DNA of 13,074 nucleotides from VFBF01 sp033764865. GTDB taxonomy: Bacteria; Pseudomonadota; Alphaproteobacteria; Caulobacterales; Aquidulcibacteraceae. Shown piece after piece: positions 6,144 through 13,060 of the stretch. A program made the translations under genes and the position numbers. The stretch covers positions 1-13,074 of the forward strand of contig JANRIM010000145.1 in assembly GCA_033764865.1 (NCBI GenBank), given 5' to 3'. Each line of letters starts with the position of its first letter. The stretch's first letter is position 1. Under the pieces are notes generated by a model, which did no database searches, was not told where the DNA came from, and was given only the letters and a program-made list of their open reading frames with translations.

Positions 6144-6428
6144 GCCATCGACGAGAACACCGTGCGCCGGGTGGCGCATCTGGCGCGGCTGGCGCTGCCG
6201 GAGGATCGCGTGGCGGGCATGGCGGCGGAACTGAACGGCATCCTGGCCTGGATCGAACAGCTGAACGAGGTCGACGTCGACGGCGTCGCGCCCATGACCA
6301 GCGCGGTGGCGACGCCCCTGCCCATGCGCGAGGACGTCGTCACCGAGGGCGGTGACGCGCGCAAAGTGCTGGCGAACGCGCCCAAGAGCGAGGACGGGTT
6401 CTTCGTGGTTCCGAAGGTGGTGGAGTAA
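6141..6428 (+). CDS. gatC: Asp-tRNA(Asn)/Glu-tRNA(Gln) amidotransferase subunit C
   Basis: GatC is the small scaffold of the GatCAB complex, which converts misacylated Glu-tRNA(Gln) and/or Asp-tRNA(Asn) to the correct amide. The 95 residues match the usual length. Conserved blocks are VRRVAHLARLAL (8-19), GILAWIEQLNEVDVDGVAPM (33-52), REDVV (63-67) and the C-terminal NAPKSEDGFFVVPKVVE, the last nearly invariant. The start is TTG after AGGAGG. The frame stays open upstream to beyond 5700, but that part is antisense to ruvX and lacks GatC similarity. The stop is one base from the stop of the convergent TerB-like gene, which separates gatC from gatA. Confidence 0.95.
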   Translation: MAIDENTVRRVAHLARLALPEDRVAGMAAELNGILAWIEQLNEVDVDGVAPMTSAVATPLPMREDVVTEGGDARKVLANAPKSEDGFFVVPKVVE

Positions 6429-6429
6429 C

Positions 6430-6798
6430 TCAGGCCTTGGAGACGTCGAACCCCAGCGCGCCAGCGAGCGCTTCGAGCGCGCGCTCCTCCTGGTCGCGGA
6501 TGCCGCCGTCGGCCACGACCGCCGCGCGCGCGGCCCGCATGACGGCCTCCCGCTCCTCGGGGGCGTCCACCAGCCGGGCGATGGCGCGCGCCACCTCGTG
6601 GAAGCTCTGCTCGCCGCGGATGGAGCCCATCGCGATGGCGGCCGCCGCCTCCAGATCCTCGCGCTCGAACTGGCTGAAAGACGGGTCGTGGGCCATGCGG
6701 CTGGCGAAGGCGCGGTCTTCCGGCCAGTCCACCCGTCCGTCGGAGAGGCACACCAGCGCGTACGCGCGGGCGGCGGCGTCCAGAAGCGCGTCAGACAT
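6430..6798 (-). CDS. TerB-like (tellurite resistance TerB domain) protein
   Basis: The 122-residue, all-helical protein has two similar half-repeats, each with an acidic ADG/SDG turn: SDGRVDWPED (19-28) and VADGGIRDQEERALEALAGALGF (95-117). This matches the TerB/DjlA-N-like domain, in which acidic residues in the turns can bind metal. The family's molecular role is poorly defined and no other ter genes are nearby, so tellurite resistance should not be assumed. The start at 6796-6798 is chosen because AAGGG lies 8 bases upstream and the helical domain begins there. An in-frame ATG 13 codons upstream (6837) is possible but lacks support. The gene is antisense between gatC and gatA, facing gatC and divergent from gatA with 66 bases between starts. 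Confidence 0.75.
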   Translation of the reverse strand: MSDALLDAAARAYALVCLSDGRVDWPEDRAFASRMAHDPSFSQFEREDLEAAAAIAMGSIRGEQSFHEVARAIARLVDAPEEREAVMRAARAAVVADGGIRDQEERALEALAGALGFDVSKA

Positions 6799-6864
6799 GG
6801 CGGCGACCCTTTCCGGCCGGGCGGCCAATCCGCCCACGACACTCTATCGCGAAGACCAGGGCCG

Positions 6865-8340
6865 ATGACAGACCTCACCAAACTGACCCTCGCCGACGCG
6901 CTGGACGGCCTCGCCGCCCGGCGGTTTTCCGCCGCCGAGATCACCGACGCACACCTCGCCGCCATCGACCGGGCGAACCCGCACCTCAACGCCTACGTGG
7001 CCGTCACCCATGACCGCGCGCGCGCCAGGGCGCGCGCGTCCGACGATCGCCGCGCGAAGGGGCAGGCGGGCAGGCTCGACGGCGCGCCGCTCGGCGTCAA
7101 GGACCTCTTCTGCACGGAAGGCGTGCGCTCCACCGCCTGCAGCGCCATCCTCGGGGACTTCACGCCCACCTACGAGAGCACCGTCACCGCCAATCTCTGG
7201 CGCGAAGGCGCGGTGATGCTCGGCAAGCTCAACATGGACGAGTTCGCCATGGGCTCCTCCAACGAGACGAGCTGCTTCGGCGACGTGGTCAATCCGTGGC
7301 GCGGCGCCGGCGGCAACGCCAAGCTCACGCCCGGCGGTTCGTCGGGCGGTTCGGCGGCGGCGACGTCGGCGGACCTGTGCCTCGCCGCCACCGCCACCGA
7401 CACCGGCGGCTCCATCCGCCAGCCCGCGTCGTTCACGGGCACGGTGGGCATCAAGCCGACCTATGGGCGCTGTTCGCGCTGGGGCATCGTGGCGTTCGCC
7501 TCCTCGCTCGACCAGGCCGGGCCCATCGCCAAGACGGTGAAGGACGCCGCGCTGATGCTGTCGGTGATGGCCGGCCACGATCCGAAGGACTCAACCTCGT
7601 TGCCCGTCGACACGCCCGATTTCACCCGCGCCGTGGGCAGGAGCGTGAGGGGCTTGAAGATCGGCGTGCCGAAGGAATACCGCGTCGATGGCATGCCCGC
7701 GGAGATCGACGCGCTCTGGGAGAAGGGCATCGCGCAGCTGAAGGACGCCGGCTGCGAGATTGTGCCCATTTCCCTGCCGCACACGAAGTACGCGCTGCCC
7801 ACGTACTACATCATCGCGCCCGCCGAAGCGTCCTCGAACCTCGCGCGCTATGACGGCATGCGCTACGGCGCGCGCAAGGTGGGCAAGGACCTCTCGGAAA
7901 CCTACGAGCAGACGCGCGCCTCCGGCTTCGGCAAGGAAGTGCAGCGGCGGATCCTGATCGGCACGTACGTGCTCAGCGCGGGCTACTACGACGCCTACTA
8001 CCTGCGCGCGCAGAAGGTGCGCGCCCGCATCGCGGAGGATTTCACCAACGCCTTCACGCAATGCGACGCGATCCTCACGCCCACGGCGCCCTCGGCGGCG
8101 TTCGCGCTCGGCGAGAAGGCGGGCGACCCCGTCCAGATGTATCTGAACGACATCTTCACCGTGACCACGAACCTGGCGGGCCTGCCGGGCATCTCGGTGC
8201 CCGCAGGCCTCGACGCTCACGGCCTGCCGCTCGGCCTGCAGGTGATCGGGCGCGCGCTGGATGAGGAAACCGTGTTCGCCGTCGCCGGCGCGCTGGAGCA
8301 GGCGGCGGGTTTCACCGCGAAGGCGCAGCCATGGTGGTGA
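6865..8340 (+). CDS. gatA: Asp-tRNA(Asn)/Glu-tRNA(Gln) amidotransferase subunit A
   Basis: GatA is the glutamine-hydrolysing subunit of GatCAB; it releases ammonia that is channelled to GatB. The 491-residue protein carries the amidase signature. The Ser-cisSer-Lys triad is complete: Lys79 in GAPLGVKDLF, Ser159 in TPGGSSGGSAA, and nucleophile Ser183 in TDTGGSIRQPASF. Other conserved blocks are KLNMDEFAMGSSNE (121-134), VGIKPTYGRCSRWG (194-207) and, toward the end, TTNLAGLPGISVPAG followed by LPLGLQVIGRALDE. The start MTDLTKLTLADALDG fits the family; an AGGG lies a few bases upstream. gatB is not in this window. The frame is open further upstream, to 6352, but that part is antisense to the TerB-like gene. 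Confidence 0.97.
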   Translation: MTDLTKLTLADALDGLAARRFSAAEITDAHLAAIDRANPHLNAYVAVTHDRARARARASDDRRAKGQAGRLDGAPLGVKDLFCTEGVRSTACSAILGDFTPTYESTVTANLWREGAVMLGKLNMDEFAMGSSNETSCFGDVVNPWRGAGGNAKLTPGGSSGGSAAATSADLCLAATATDTGGSIRQPASFTGTVGIKPTYGRCSRWGIVAFASSLDQAGPIAKTVKDAALMLSVMAGHDPKDSTSLPVDTPDFTRAVGRSVRGLKIGVPKEYRVDGMPAEIDALWEKGIAQLKDAGCEIVPISLPHTKYALPTYYIIAPAEASSNLARYDGMRYGARKVGKDLSETYEQTRASGFGKEVQRRILIGTYVLSAGYYDAYYLRAQKVRARIAEDFTNAFTQCDAILTPTAPSAAFALGEKAGDPVQMYLNDIFTVTTNLAGLPGISVPAGLDAHGLPLGLQVIGRALDEETVFAVAGALEQAAGFTAKAQPWW

Positions 8341-8409
8341 GACGTCCCGCCGGTTGACCCCGCACACGCCCCATCGCAGGAAGGACGCCTGTCTTTCGGG
8401 GAGTTGCCC

Positions 8410-10371
8410 ATGTCACTGAAATCTCTGGCTCTAGGCGCGGCGCTCGCCATCGGCGTCACGGGCGTGGCGCTGGCGCAGCCCGCGGCCGCGCCGCAACGCA
8501 TCGAGCGTGGCGCCCTGGTGCTGGAGAACGTGCCCGAAACGCCCGCGCCCGTGCGCGAGCGCCTGCGCCAGTACGTCAACACCCGCGGCGCGAGCTTCCA
8601 GGATTTCGCCCCCGGCGGCGGCGTGCTCGTGGTCACGCGCTTCGCCGACGCGGCGCAGGTCCACCACGTGGCGGCCCCCCTCGGCATGCGCCGCCAGCTC
8701 ACGTTCTACCCCGACCAGATCGGCGGCGCGGCCGTGCGCCCCGGCGCGCGCGCGTTCGCGTTCGTGAAGGACGCGGGCGGCGACGAGTTCTTCCAGCGTT
8801 ATCTCTACGACATGGACAGCGGGAAGGTGACGCACCTGACCGAGGCCGGCCTGCGCAACACGCCAGGCGTGTGGTCGCGGGACGGCCGTCTCCACGTCTA
8901 CGCCCGCGCCGGCAAGGACAGTCAGGACTATGACATCGTCGTCGTCGATCCCGCCGATCCCGCCGCCCGCAAGGTGCTGCTGAAGGGCGAAGGGGCGATG
9001 ACCCCGGTGGACTGGTCGCCGGACGGCGCCCAGATCCTCGTCTCGCGGTACGTGTCGGTCACCAAGTCGCGGCTGTTTCTGCTCTCGGTGGAAACCGGCG
9101 CGCTGCGCGAGCTCACGCCGGAGCTGAACGTGGCCTACTCCGGCGGGGAGTTCACCGCCGACGGCGCGGGCGTCATCGTGATCTCGGACGAGGGCTCCGA
9201 CTTCGCCCGGCTCGTGCAGGTGGACCTGGCCACCGGAGCGCGCACGCCGCTGTCGCCCGCCGATCTCGGCTGGGACGTGGAGGCGTTCGACCTGTCGCCC
9301 GACGGGCGGCGTCTCGCCTACGCGGTCAACGTGGGCGGCGCCTCGGAATTGCGGCTGATGGACCTGCGCCTGCGCAGCGCCGCGCGCGCCTTGCCCGCGC
9401 CGCCGCTGCCGCCGGGCGTGGTCGGGAACTTTGCGTGGGACGAGGCGGGCGCGCGGCTGGGCCTAACGCTCAACTCCGCCACCGCGCCGTCGGACGTCTA
9501 CGTCTACGACGTGCGCAGCCGTGCGCTCACGCGGTGGACGGAATCGGAGGTGGGCGGCATCAACGCGGCGACCTTCGTCGCGCCCCGGCTGGTGCGGTTT
9601 CCCACCTTCGACAGCGCCGCCGGCGGCCCGAAGGAGATCACGGCCTGGGTCTATGCGCCGCGCACGCCCGGGCCCCATCCCGCCATCGTCAACATCCACG
9701 GCGGCCCGGAATCGCAGGCGCGACCGACGTTCTCGCCCACCATCCAGTACTGGGTGAACGAACTGGGCGTGGCGGTAGTTGTCCCGAACGTGCGCGGCTC
9801 CACCGGCTACGGCAAGGCGTTCGTGGAACTCGACAACGGCTTCAAGCGCGAGGACAGCGTCAAGGATATCGGCGCGCTGCTCGACTGGATGGCCGCGCAG
9901 CCGCAGGCCTTCGACATGTCGAAGGTGATCGCCTATGGCGGCAGCTACGGCGGCTACATGGTCTATGCCTCGATGCAGATGTTTCCCGAGCGTTTTGCGG
10001 GCGGCGTCGACATCGTGGGCATCTCCAGCTTCGTCACGTTCCTGGAGAACACCTCCGGCTACCGCCGCGACCTCAGGCGCGCGGAGTACGGAGATGAGCG
10101 CGATCCCGCCATGCGTGCGCACCTGACCAAAATCTCCCCGCTCACCAACGCCGCCCGGATCAAGAAGCCGCTGTTCATCGTGCAGGGCTTCAACGATCCG
10201 CGCGTGCCCTACACGGAGGCCGAGCAGATGCTGGCGGCGCTGCGGCGCAACAACGTCGAGGCGTGGTTCATGATGGCCAAGGACGAGGGCCACGGCTTCG
10301 CCAAGAAGGCCAACCAGGAGGCCCAGCGGGAGGCCGAGACGCTCTTCTTCCAGAAGGTGATCGGGCGCTGA
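8410..10371 (+). CDS. exported S9 family (prolyl oligopeptidase/DPP-type) serine peptidase
   Basis: The 653-residue protein begins with a clear Sec signal peptide (MSLKSLALGAALAIGVTGVA, likely cleaved after ALA at about residue 22), so it acts in the periplasm or outside. A beta-propeller of WD40/PD40-like blades follows (about 60-390), with repeats such as WSPDGAQILV and LSPDGRRLAY. The alpha/beta hydrolase domain is at about 395-653: oxyanion motif HGGPE (430-434), nucleophile Ser512 in GGSYGGYM, Asp596 in FNDPRVPYTEAEQM and His628 in EGHGFAKK. The Ser-Asp-His spacing of 84 and 32 is like DPP4 and acylaminoacyl peptidases. It probably trims peptides entering the periplasm. The ATG at 8410 has GGGGAG 6 bases upstream; a TTG two codons earlier is too close to that site. 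TTGACCC at 8354-8360 is a possible -35, but no matching -10 stands out. Confidence 0.95.
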   Translation: MSLKSLALGAALAIGVTGVALAQPAAAPQRIERGALVLENVPETPAPVRERLRQYVNTRGASFQDFAPGGGVLVVTRFADAAQVHHVAAPLGMRRQLTFYPDQIGGAAVRPGARAFAFVKDAGGDEFFQRYLYDMDSGKVTHLTEAGLRNTPGVWSRDGRLHVYARAGKDSQDYDIVVVDPADPAARKVLLKGEGAMTPVDWSPDGAQILVSRYVSVTKSRLFLLSVETGALRELTPELNVAYSGGEFTADGAGVIVISDEGSDFARLVQVDLATGARTPLSPADLGWDVEAFDLSPDGRRLAYAVNVGGASELRLMDLRLRSAARALPAPPLPPGVVGNFAWDEAGARLGLTLNSATAPSDVYVYDVRSRALTRWTESEVGGINAATFVAPRLVRFPTFDSAAGGPKEITAWVYAPRTPGPHPAIVNIHGGPESQARPTFSPTIQYWVNELGVAVVVPNVRGSTGYGKAFVELDNGFKREDSVKDIGALLDWMAAQPQAFDMSKVIAYGGSYGGYMVYASMQMFPERFAGGVDIVGISSFVTFLENTSGYRRDLRRAEYGDERDPAMRAHLTKISPLTNAARIKKPLFIVQGFNDPRVPYTEAEQMLAALRRNNVEAWFMMAKDEGHGFAKKANQEAQREAETLFFQKVIGR

Positions 10372-10372
10372 G

Positions 10373-10387
10373 GCCGCCGCCGGCGGC
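10373..10387. terminator. possible bidirectional hairpin between convergent genes
   Basis: GCCGCC, a 3-base loop, then GGCGGC form a 6-bp all-GC stem. It lies just after the peptidase stop (10369-10371) and ends at the stop of the convergent META/YbaY gene (10387-10389). No U-run follows on either strand, so it may only be a stem-loop 3' end or chance in GC-rich DNA. Confidence 0.35.
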
Positions 10388-11853
10388 TATTGCGGCGTGC
10401 AGGTGGTGAGTGCGGCGCGGCCACGGGCGAAGCGCACCCGCTCCCCGCCCGCGTCGGATTGCCGGATCACGGTGAGGATGCTGTTGGAATAGATGCGCGA
10501 TGCGCCGGCGTCATCGTCCACCGCAATGCGGTCCAGCCGGGCCACCGCGCCGTCGGCGGTGGTGAGCATCGCGGTGCGCTCGTCGAAGGCGATGCGGAAA
10601 ACCTCGCCGCGGCAGAAAAACGCCTGACCCGCGCCGGGCGCGCTGGCGGCCATGGGGGGCGTCTCCGGGATCACGCCGCTGGCGGCGGGCGGCGGGACGG
10701 CGGGCGGCGAAGCCGGCGTCTGGGCCGGCCGGACCTGCGGGCGCGGCGCTGCGGGGCGCGCCGCCAGCGGGTTGGCGTTGGCGAGCCGAACGCTCATGCC
10801 CGAAAGGCCAGCCACGGGCACGGGATTTGACGTGTCGGAAATGTACAGCAGGCGATTGCCCGACAACACCTGCGCAAACAGCGTCAGCCGCGCGCGCGGG
10901 TCGATCACGCTCACCGGCGCGCTGACGCTGAAGGGATAGGGCGGGCCTCCCGCGGCGGCGAACGATTGCTCGCCCAGCACCGTGGCGGGTGCGTCTGCGC
11001 GCGCGACGTCCCGGATCTGGACGCGCAGCGTGGCGTCGGCGGGCAGCGGCAGGTCGTCGGCCAGCGTGATCTCGCCGCTGACAGTGATGCGGTTCGCGGG
11101 GGCTGCGGCGACGGCGAGCGCGTTGGGCGCCGCTGGCGCGAGGGCGGGATTGGAGAACGCCGGCGTCTCGTAGGACGGGGCCGGCGTCGGGTATGGGGCG
11201 GGCGCAGGCGACAGCGGGGCGCCGCCGCCGGCGAGGGGGTAGCCTGCGGAGGCGGGCGGTGGCGCGATCGGCGCCCCCACGCCCGCCGCCTGTGGGGCCA
11301 GCGGATCGGCCGCGGGCGGCGCGACGCCCGGCGTCAAAGGCGCATTGGGCGTCTGCGGAGGGTAGAGCAACGGCGAGGCGGCGGCGGCCGCCGTCGGCGC
11401 CTCGGGGACCGCAGCCGGCGTCACGCGCGCGGCGCTGCGCCGGCGCATCAGCACGCGGCCCCCGGCGGGGGCGGAGAGCGCCACCGCGCCGTCGGCCTGG
11501 GTCTCCACGCGGGTGGCGCCCTGCAGCGTCTCCACAAAACGCGCCTCCTGGGTCATCAGCGGCGCGAGACACAGCCGTCGGGTCACGCCCAGCGGCGTGA
11601 CGGTGAGCGCGCCGGCGGCGGCGTCAAAGGAATAGGCGCCGGTGTACCGGTTGCAGCCGGTGGAGCCCGCCACCTGCCCGGTCTCGGAGAACTCCACGGT
11701 GAGGGCGGCGTCCGGCGTCACGCCCATGCCCGAGACGTCCTCCACCCGCCAGGCGCCGATCAGGCTGTCGGTCGGCGCCGCCGCCGGGATCACCGCGCAT
11801 GCACACGCGAACGCCCCCATCAGCGCCGTCATCGAGATCCGGAAAATCGCCAT
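10387..11853 (-). CDS. secreted three-domain envelope protein: META - YbaY - MliC-like
   Basis: The 488-residue protein has an N-terminal hydrophobic export signal (about 1-26). Its Cys residues at 17 and 19 do not form a clean lipobox, so lipoprotein versus soluble periplasmic protein is open. Three domains follow. Residues 31-138 are a META/HslJ-like domain (GAWRVEDV, GSTGCNRYTGAY with Cys67, and TRRLC with Cys95). Residues 255-350 are a YbaY-like domain (ITVSGEITLADDLPLP, VQIRDVARADAPATVLGEQ, RLTLFAQVLSG, LLYISDTSNPV). Residues 411-487 resemble MliC, the C-type lysozyme inhibitor family, with Cys414 and Cys485 placed to pair. Pro/Ala-rich linkers (139-254 and 358-408) separate them. The MliC inhibitory loop Ser...W-K-G is not clearly kept (SRIYSNSILTVIRQSD), so lysozyme inhibition is uncertain. 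The start is Met at 11851-11853, because an in-frame ATG 26 codons upstream would lie in the promoter. Confidence 0.85.
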   Translation of the reverse strand: MAIFRISMTALMGAFACACAVIPAAAPTDSLIGAWRVEDVSGMGVTPDAALTVEFSETGQVAGSTGCNRYTGAYSFDAAAGALTVTPLGVTRRLCLAPLMTQEARFVETLQGATRVETQADGAVALSAPAGGRVLMRRRSAARVTPAAVPEAPTAAAAASPLLYPPQTPNAPLTPGVAPPAADPLAPQAAGVGAPIAPPPASAGYPLAGGGAPLSPAPAPYPTPAPSYETPAFSNPALAPAAPNALAVAAAPANRITVSGEITLADDLPLPADATLRVQIRDVARADAPATVLGEQSFAAAGGPPYPFSVSAPVSVIDPRARLTLFAQVLSGNRLLYISDTSNPVPVAGLSGMSVRLANANPLAARPAAPRPQVRPAQTPASPPAVPPPAASGVIPETPPMAASAPGAGQAFFCRGEVFRIAFDERTAMLTTADGAVARLDRIAVDDDAGASRIYSNSILTVIRQSDAGGERVRFARGRAALTTCTPQ

Positions 11854-11903
11854 CGGCCGTGGTCCTGCGCTGGGGGTCGACGTGGGGGCCCTCAAGTCGG
11901 GCG

Positions 11904-11931
11904 ACCATATCGCTCGGGCGCGCGCCGGCAA
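11904..11931 (-). promoter_or_regulatory. candidate promoter for the META-YbaY-MliC gene
   Basis: Reading the minus strand, TTGCCG (11926-11931) and TATGGT (11904-11909) are spaced by 16 bases. Each matches a housekeeping-type -35/-10 reasonably (5/6 and 4/6). A start site near 11897 would give a leader of about 44 bases before the ATG at 11853, which supports that start. Confidence 0.35.
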
Positions 11932-12025
11932 GCGACGGCCCGGTTCCGGCGAACGCCTGGCCCGCCCCGGGGGAATCCGCGCCCGCCGCGACTCGTCGTA
12001 TGGCTCCCGCCGTCAGGAGGCCAGC

Positions 12026-12274
12026 ATGCCGAAACGCTCGAAAGCCAGCATCGATTTCCAGTACCTGCTGGGCGACACCCTGATCAAAACCGGGGCGGCG
12101 CTCGTGTGGCTGGTGGTCCTCATCGGCATCTACACTCCGGTCACGCTGGGCGAGGCCGTGCGCGAGGGCATGGTGGGCTACATCGGCATGATCGCCGGCA
12201 TGCTGCTGTTCGCGGCTGGCCTGTGGCAGTGGGGCCGCGGCATCCGCCAGGAAGCCACCATCGCCGACCAGTAG
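12026..12274 (+). CDS. small inner-membrane protein with two predicted helices (82 aa)
   Basis: I do not recognise a named family. The protein begins MPKRSKASIDFQYLLGDTL, a basic N-terminus expected to stay in the cytoplasm. Two hydrophobic segments follow, at about 22-42 (GAALVWLVVLIGIYTPVTLG) and 50-69 (VGYIGMIAGMLLFAAGLWQW), with a short loop EAVREG between them and a charged tail RGIRQEATIADQ. A helical hairpin with both ends inside is the simplest topology. The start is strongly supported by a perfect AGGAGG (12015-12020) with 5-base spacing. It is divergent from the META-YbaY-MliC gene and convergent with dodecin, seven bases apart. The frame is open much further upstream, but that part is antisense to the secreted protein. 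Function unknown. Confidence 0.8.
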   Translation: MPKRSKASIDFQYLLGDTLIKTGAALVWLVVLIGIYTPVTLGEAVREGMVGYIGMIAGMLLFAAGLWQWGRGIRQEATIADQ

Positions 12275-12285
12275 GGCGGCCCTAC
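12271..12285. terminator. palindrome spanning both stop codons of a convergent pair
   Basis: GTAGGGCGGCCCTAC is a perfect 7-bp inverted repeat around a single central base. It contains the TAG stop of the 82-residue gene (12272-12274) and, on the other strand, the TAG stop of dodecin (12282-12284). As RNA it could fold as GTAGGG-CGG-CCCTAC from either direction. There is no U-run, so efficient intrinsic termination is not certain. Confidence 0.45.
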
Positions 12286-12482
12286 TTGAGGATGAAGGTC
12301 ACCTTCATGTTGACCCGCCATTCCTTGATCTTGCCCTTGTCGATCAGGACCTTGATGTCCTGAATCCAGGCACCTTCCACCTGATCGAGGCTGTCCGACG
12401 CGCGCGATACGCCCTGGATGATGGCGTCCTCCAGACCCTTGCTGGATCCGCCGGTGACTTCGATGACTTTGGCGACGGCCAT
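12282..12482 (-). CDS. dodecin family protein (variant flavin site)
   Basis: The 66-residue protein matches dodecins, small beta-alpha-beta-beta proteins that assemble into hollow dodecamers and in classical members store FMN or riboflavin. It reads MAVAKVIEVTGGSSKGLEDA at the start and ends VNMKVTFILK. Aligned by eye with classical dodecins, the flavin-stacking Trp position falls on Gly in VEGAWIQDIKV, a Trp lies two residues later, and the conserved Gln of the second flavin contact is Arg (EWRVN instead of EYQVT). Flavin binding is therefore uncertain. GGGAGG lies 6 bases before the ATG at 12480-12482, which decides this start over an in-frame ATG 20 codons upstream. It lies 90 bases downstream of the GIY-YIG-like gene on the same strand and could share its transcript. 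Confidence 0.88.
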   Translation of the reverse strand: MAVAKVIEVTGGSSKGLEDAIIQGVSRASDSLDQVEGAWIQDIKVLIDKGKIKEWRVNMKVTFILK

Positions 12483-12572
12483 GGCTGCCTCCCTTTCCGA
12501 GACGCCCCCCTTTGCCCGACCCCCTGGCCCGAAGCCCATCACGCGCGCGTCGGCGACGCAAACGAAACCGTC

Positions 12573-12959
12573 TCAGCGCGCCGAAGCCCGCCAGTCCCGG
12601 ATGCCGAACACGCTGCAATGCGGACAGATCCAGCGCGCGCCCGCGGGCCGGGGCGGATGGCTCTCGTTGTCGAGGTGCCGATCCGCGCCGAACTCATGGT
12701 AGAGGAAGCACTCGGTGTCGAAGGCCTCGCCCGTGGTGGCGGTGGGGAGGAACTTGAAGCTCCGGTAGCGGCCTTCCTCCGCCAGCGCCGCAAGGTGCGC
12801 GCGCAGGTTCTCGTCGGCGCGGCCCACGCGCTGGACGGTGAAGACGTCATGCGTCTTGAAGCCCAGCACGTAAGCCCCGGGCGTCTGCTCCGGCACGTGC
12901 GCCGAGACCGCGTCCGCCGTCAGCGGATGGGAGCCCATGAGGTGGGAACGGCTGTGCAT
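12573..12959 (-). CDS. GIY-YIG-like protein with C-terminal CxxC (128 aa)
   Basis: The layout matches a group of small GIY-YIG nuclease-like proteins. GAYVLGF (28-34) stands for the GIY strand and RVGRADENLRAHL (44-56) for the YIG strand and following helix, with Arg53 at the usual catalytic Arg position. SFKF (67-70) follows, then EAFDTECFLYHEFG (78-91) with Glu83 as the probable metal-binding Glu. LDNESHPPRP (96-105) supplies the conserved Asn98, and WICPHC (110-115) is a single CxxC. The second Tyr of GIY-YIG is Arg44 here, so nuclease activity is not assured. GIY-YIG enzymes cut DNA in repair, restriction and mobile introns, but no mobile element is nearby. The start is fixed by GGGAGG 6 bases before the ATG at 12957-12959. 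Confidence in the family is moderate; the substrate is unknown. Confidence 0.7.
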   Translation of the reverse strand: MHSRSHLMGSHPLTADAVSAHVPEQTPGAYVLGFKTHDVFTVQRVGRADENLRAHLAALAEEGRYRSFKFLPTATTGEAFDTECFLYHEFGADRHLDNESHPPRPAGARWICPHCSVFGIRDWRASAR

Positions 12960-12994
12960 CTGGTCCTCCCGGCGCGCTTCGCGACACGGGCGAA

Positions 12995-13022
12995 AACATA
13001 GCCGACGATACGCCTGCGTACA
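12995..13022 (-). promoter_or_regulatory. candidate alphaproteobacterial housekeeping promoter
   Basis: On the minus strand TGTACGC (13016-13022) and GCTATGTT (12995-13002) are separated by 13 bases. They resemble the Caulobacter sigma-73 elements TTGACGS and GCTANAWC (5/7 and 6/8) with spacing in the accepted 10-14 range. A start site a few bases downstream leaves a leader of about 30 bases before the GIY-YIG-like gene. Confidence 0.4.
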
Positions 13023-13044
13023 GCCGGATTTCGAGCCGTCACGT

Positions 13045-13060
13045 CACCCGTTCGCGGGTG
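13045..13060. other. short perfect hairpin with TTCG loop
   Basis: CACCCG-TTCG-CGGGTG has a 6-bp perfect stem. It lies upstream of the candidate promoter of the GIY-YIG-like gene, in the last 115 bases of the window, where no gene can be called. It may be the 3' hairpin of a neighbouring gene outside the window. There is no U-run. Confidence 0.4.

Noticed and set aside
6352..6864. In-frame upstream extension of gatA
   Set aside because: It overlaps gatC and the TerB-like gene; the amidase family N-terminus begins at the ATG at 6865.
8404..8406. TTG two codons before the peptidase ATG as alternative start
   Set aside because: It directly abuts the Shine-Dalgarno GGGGAG (8398-8403); the ATG at 8410 has proper 6-base spacing and starts a good signal peptide.
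11854..11931. N-terminal extension of the META-YbaY-MliC protein to an ATG at 11931
   Set aside because: It would put 26 polar residues before the export signal and place the start inside the likely promoter.
10966..12363. 465-codon plus-strand open frame
   Set aside because: It is antisense to the META-YbaY-MliC gene, Arg/Gly-rich and low complexity, and it overlaps the well-supported 82-residue gene in another frame.
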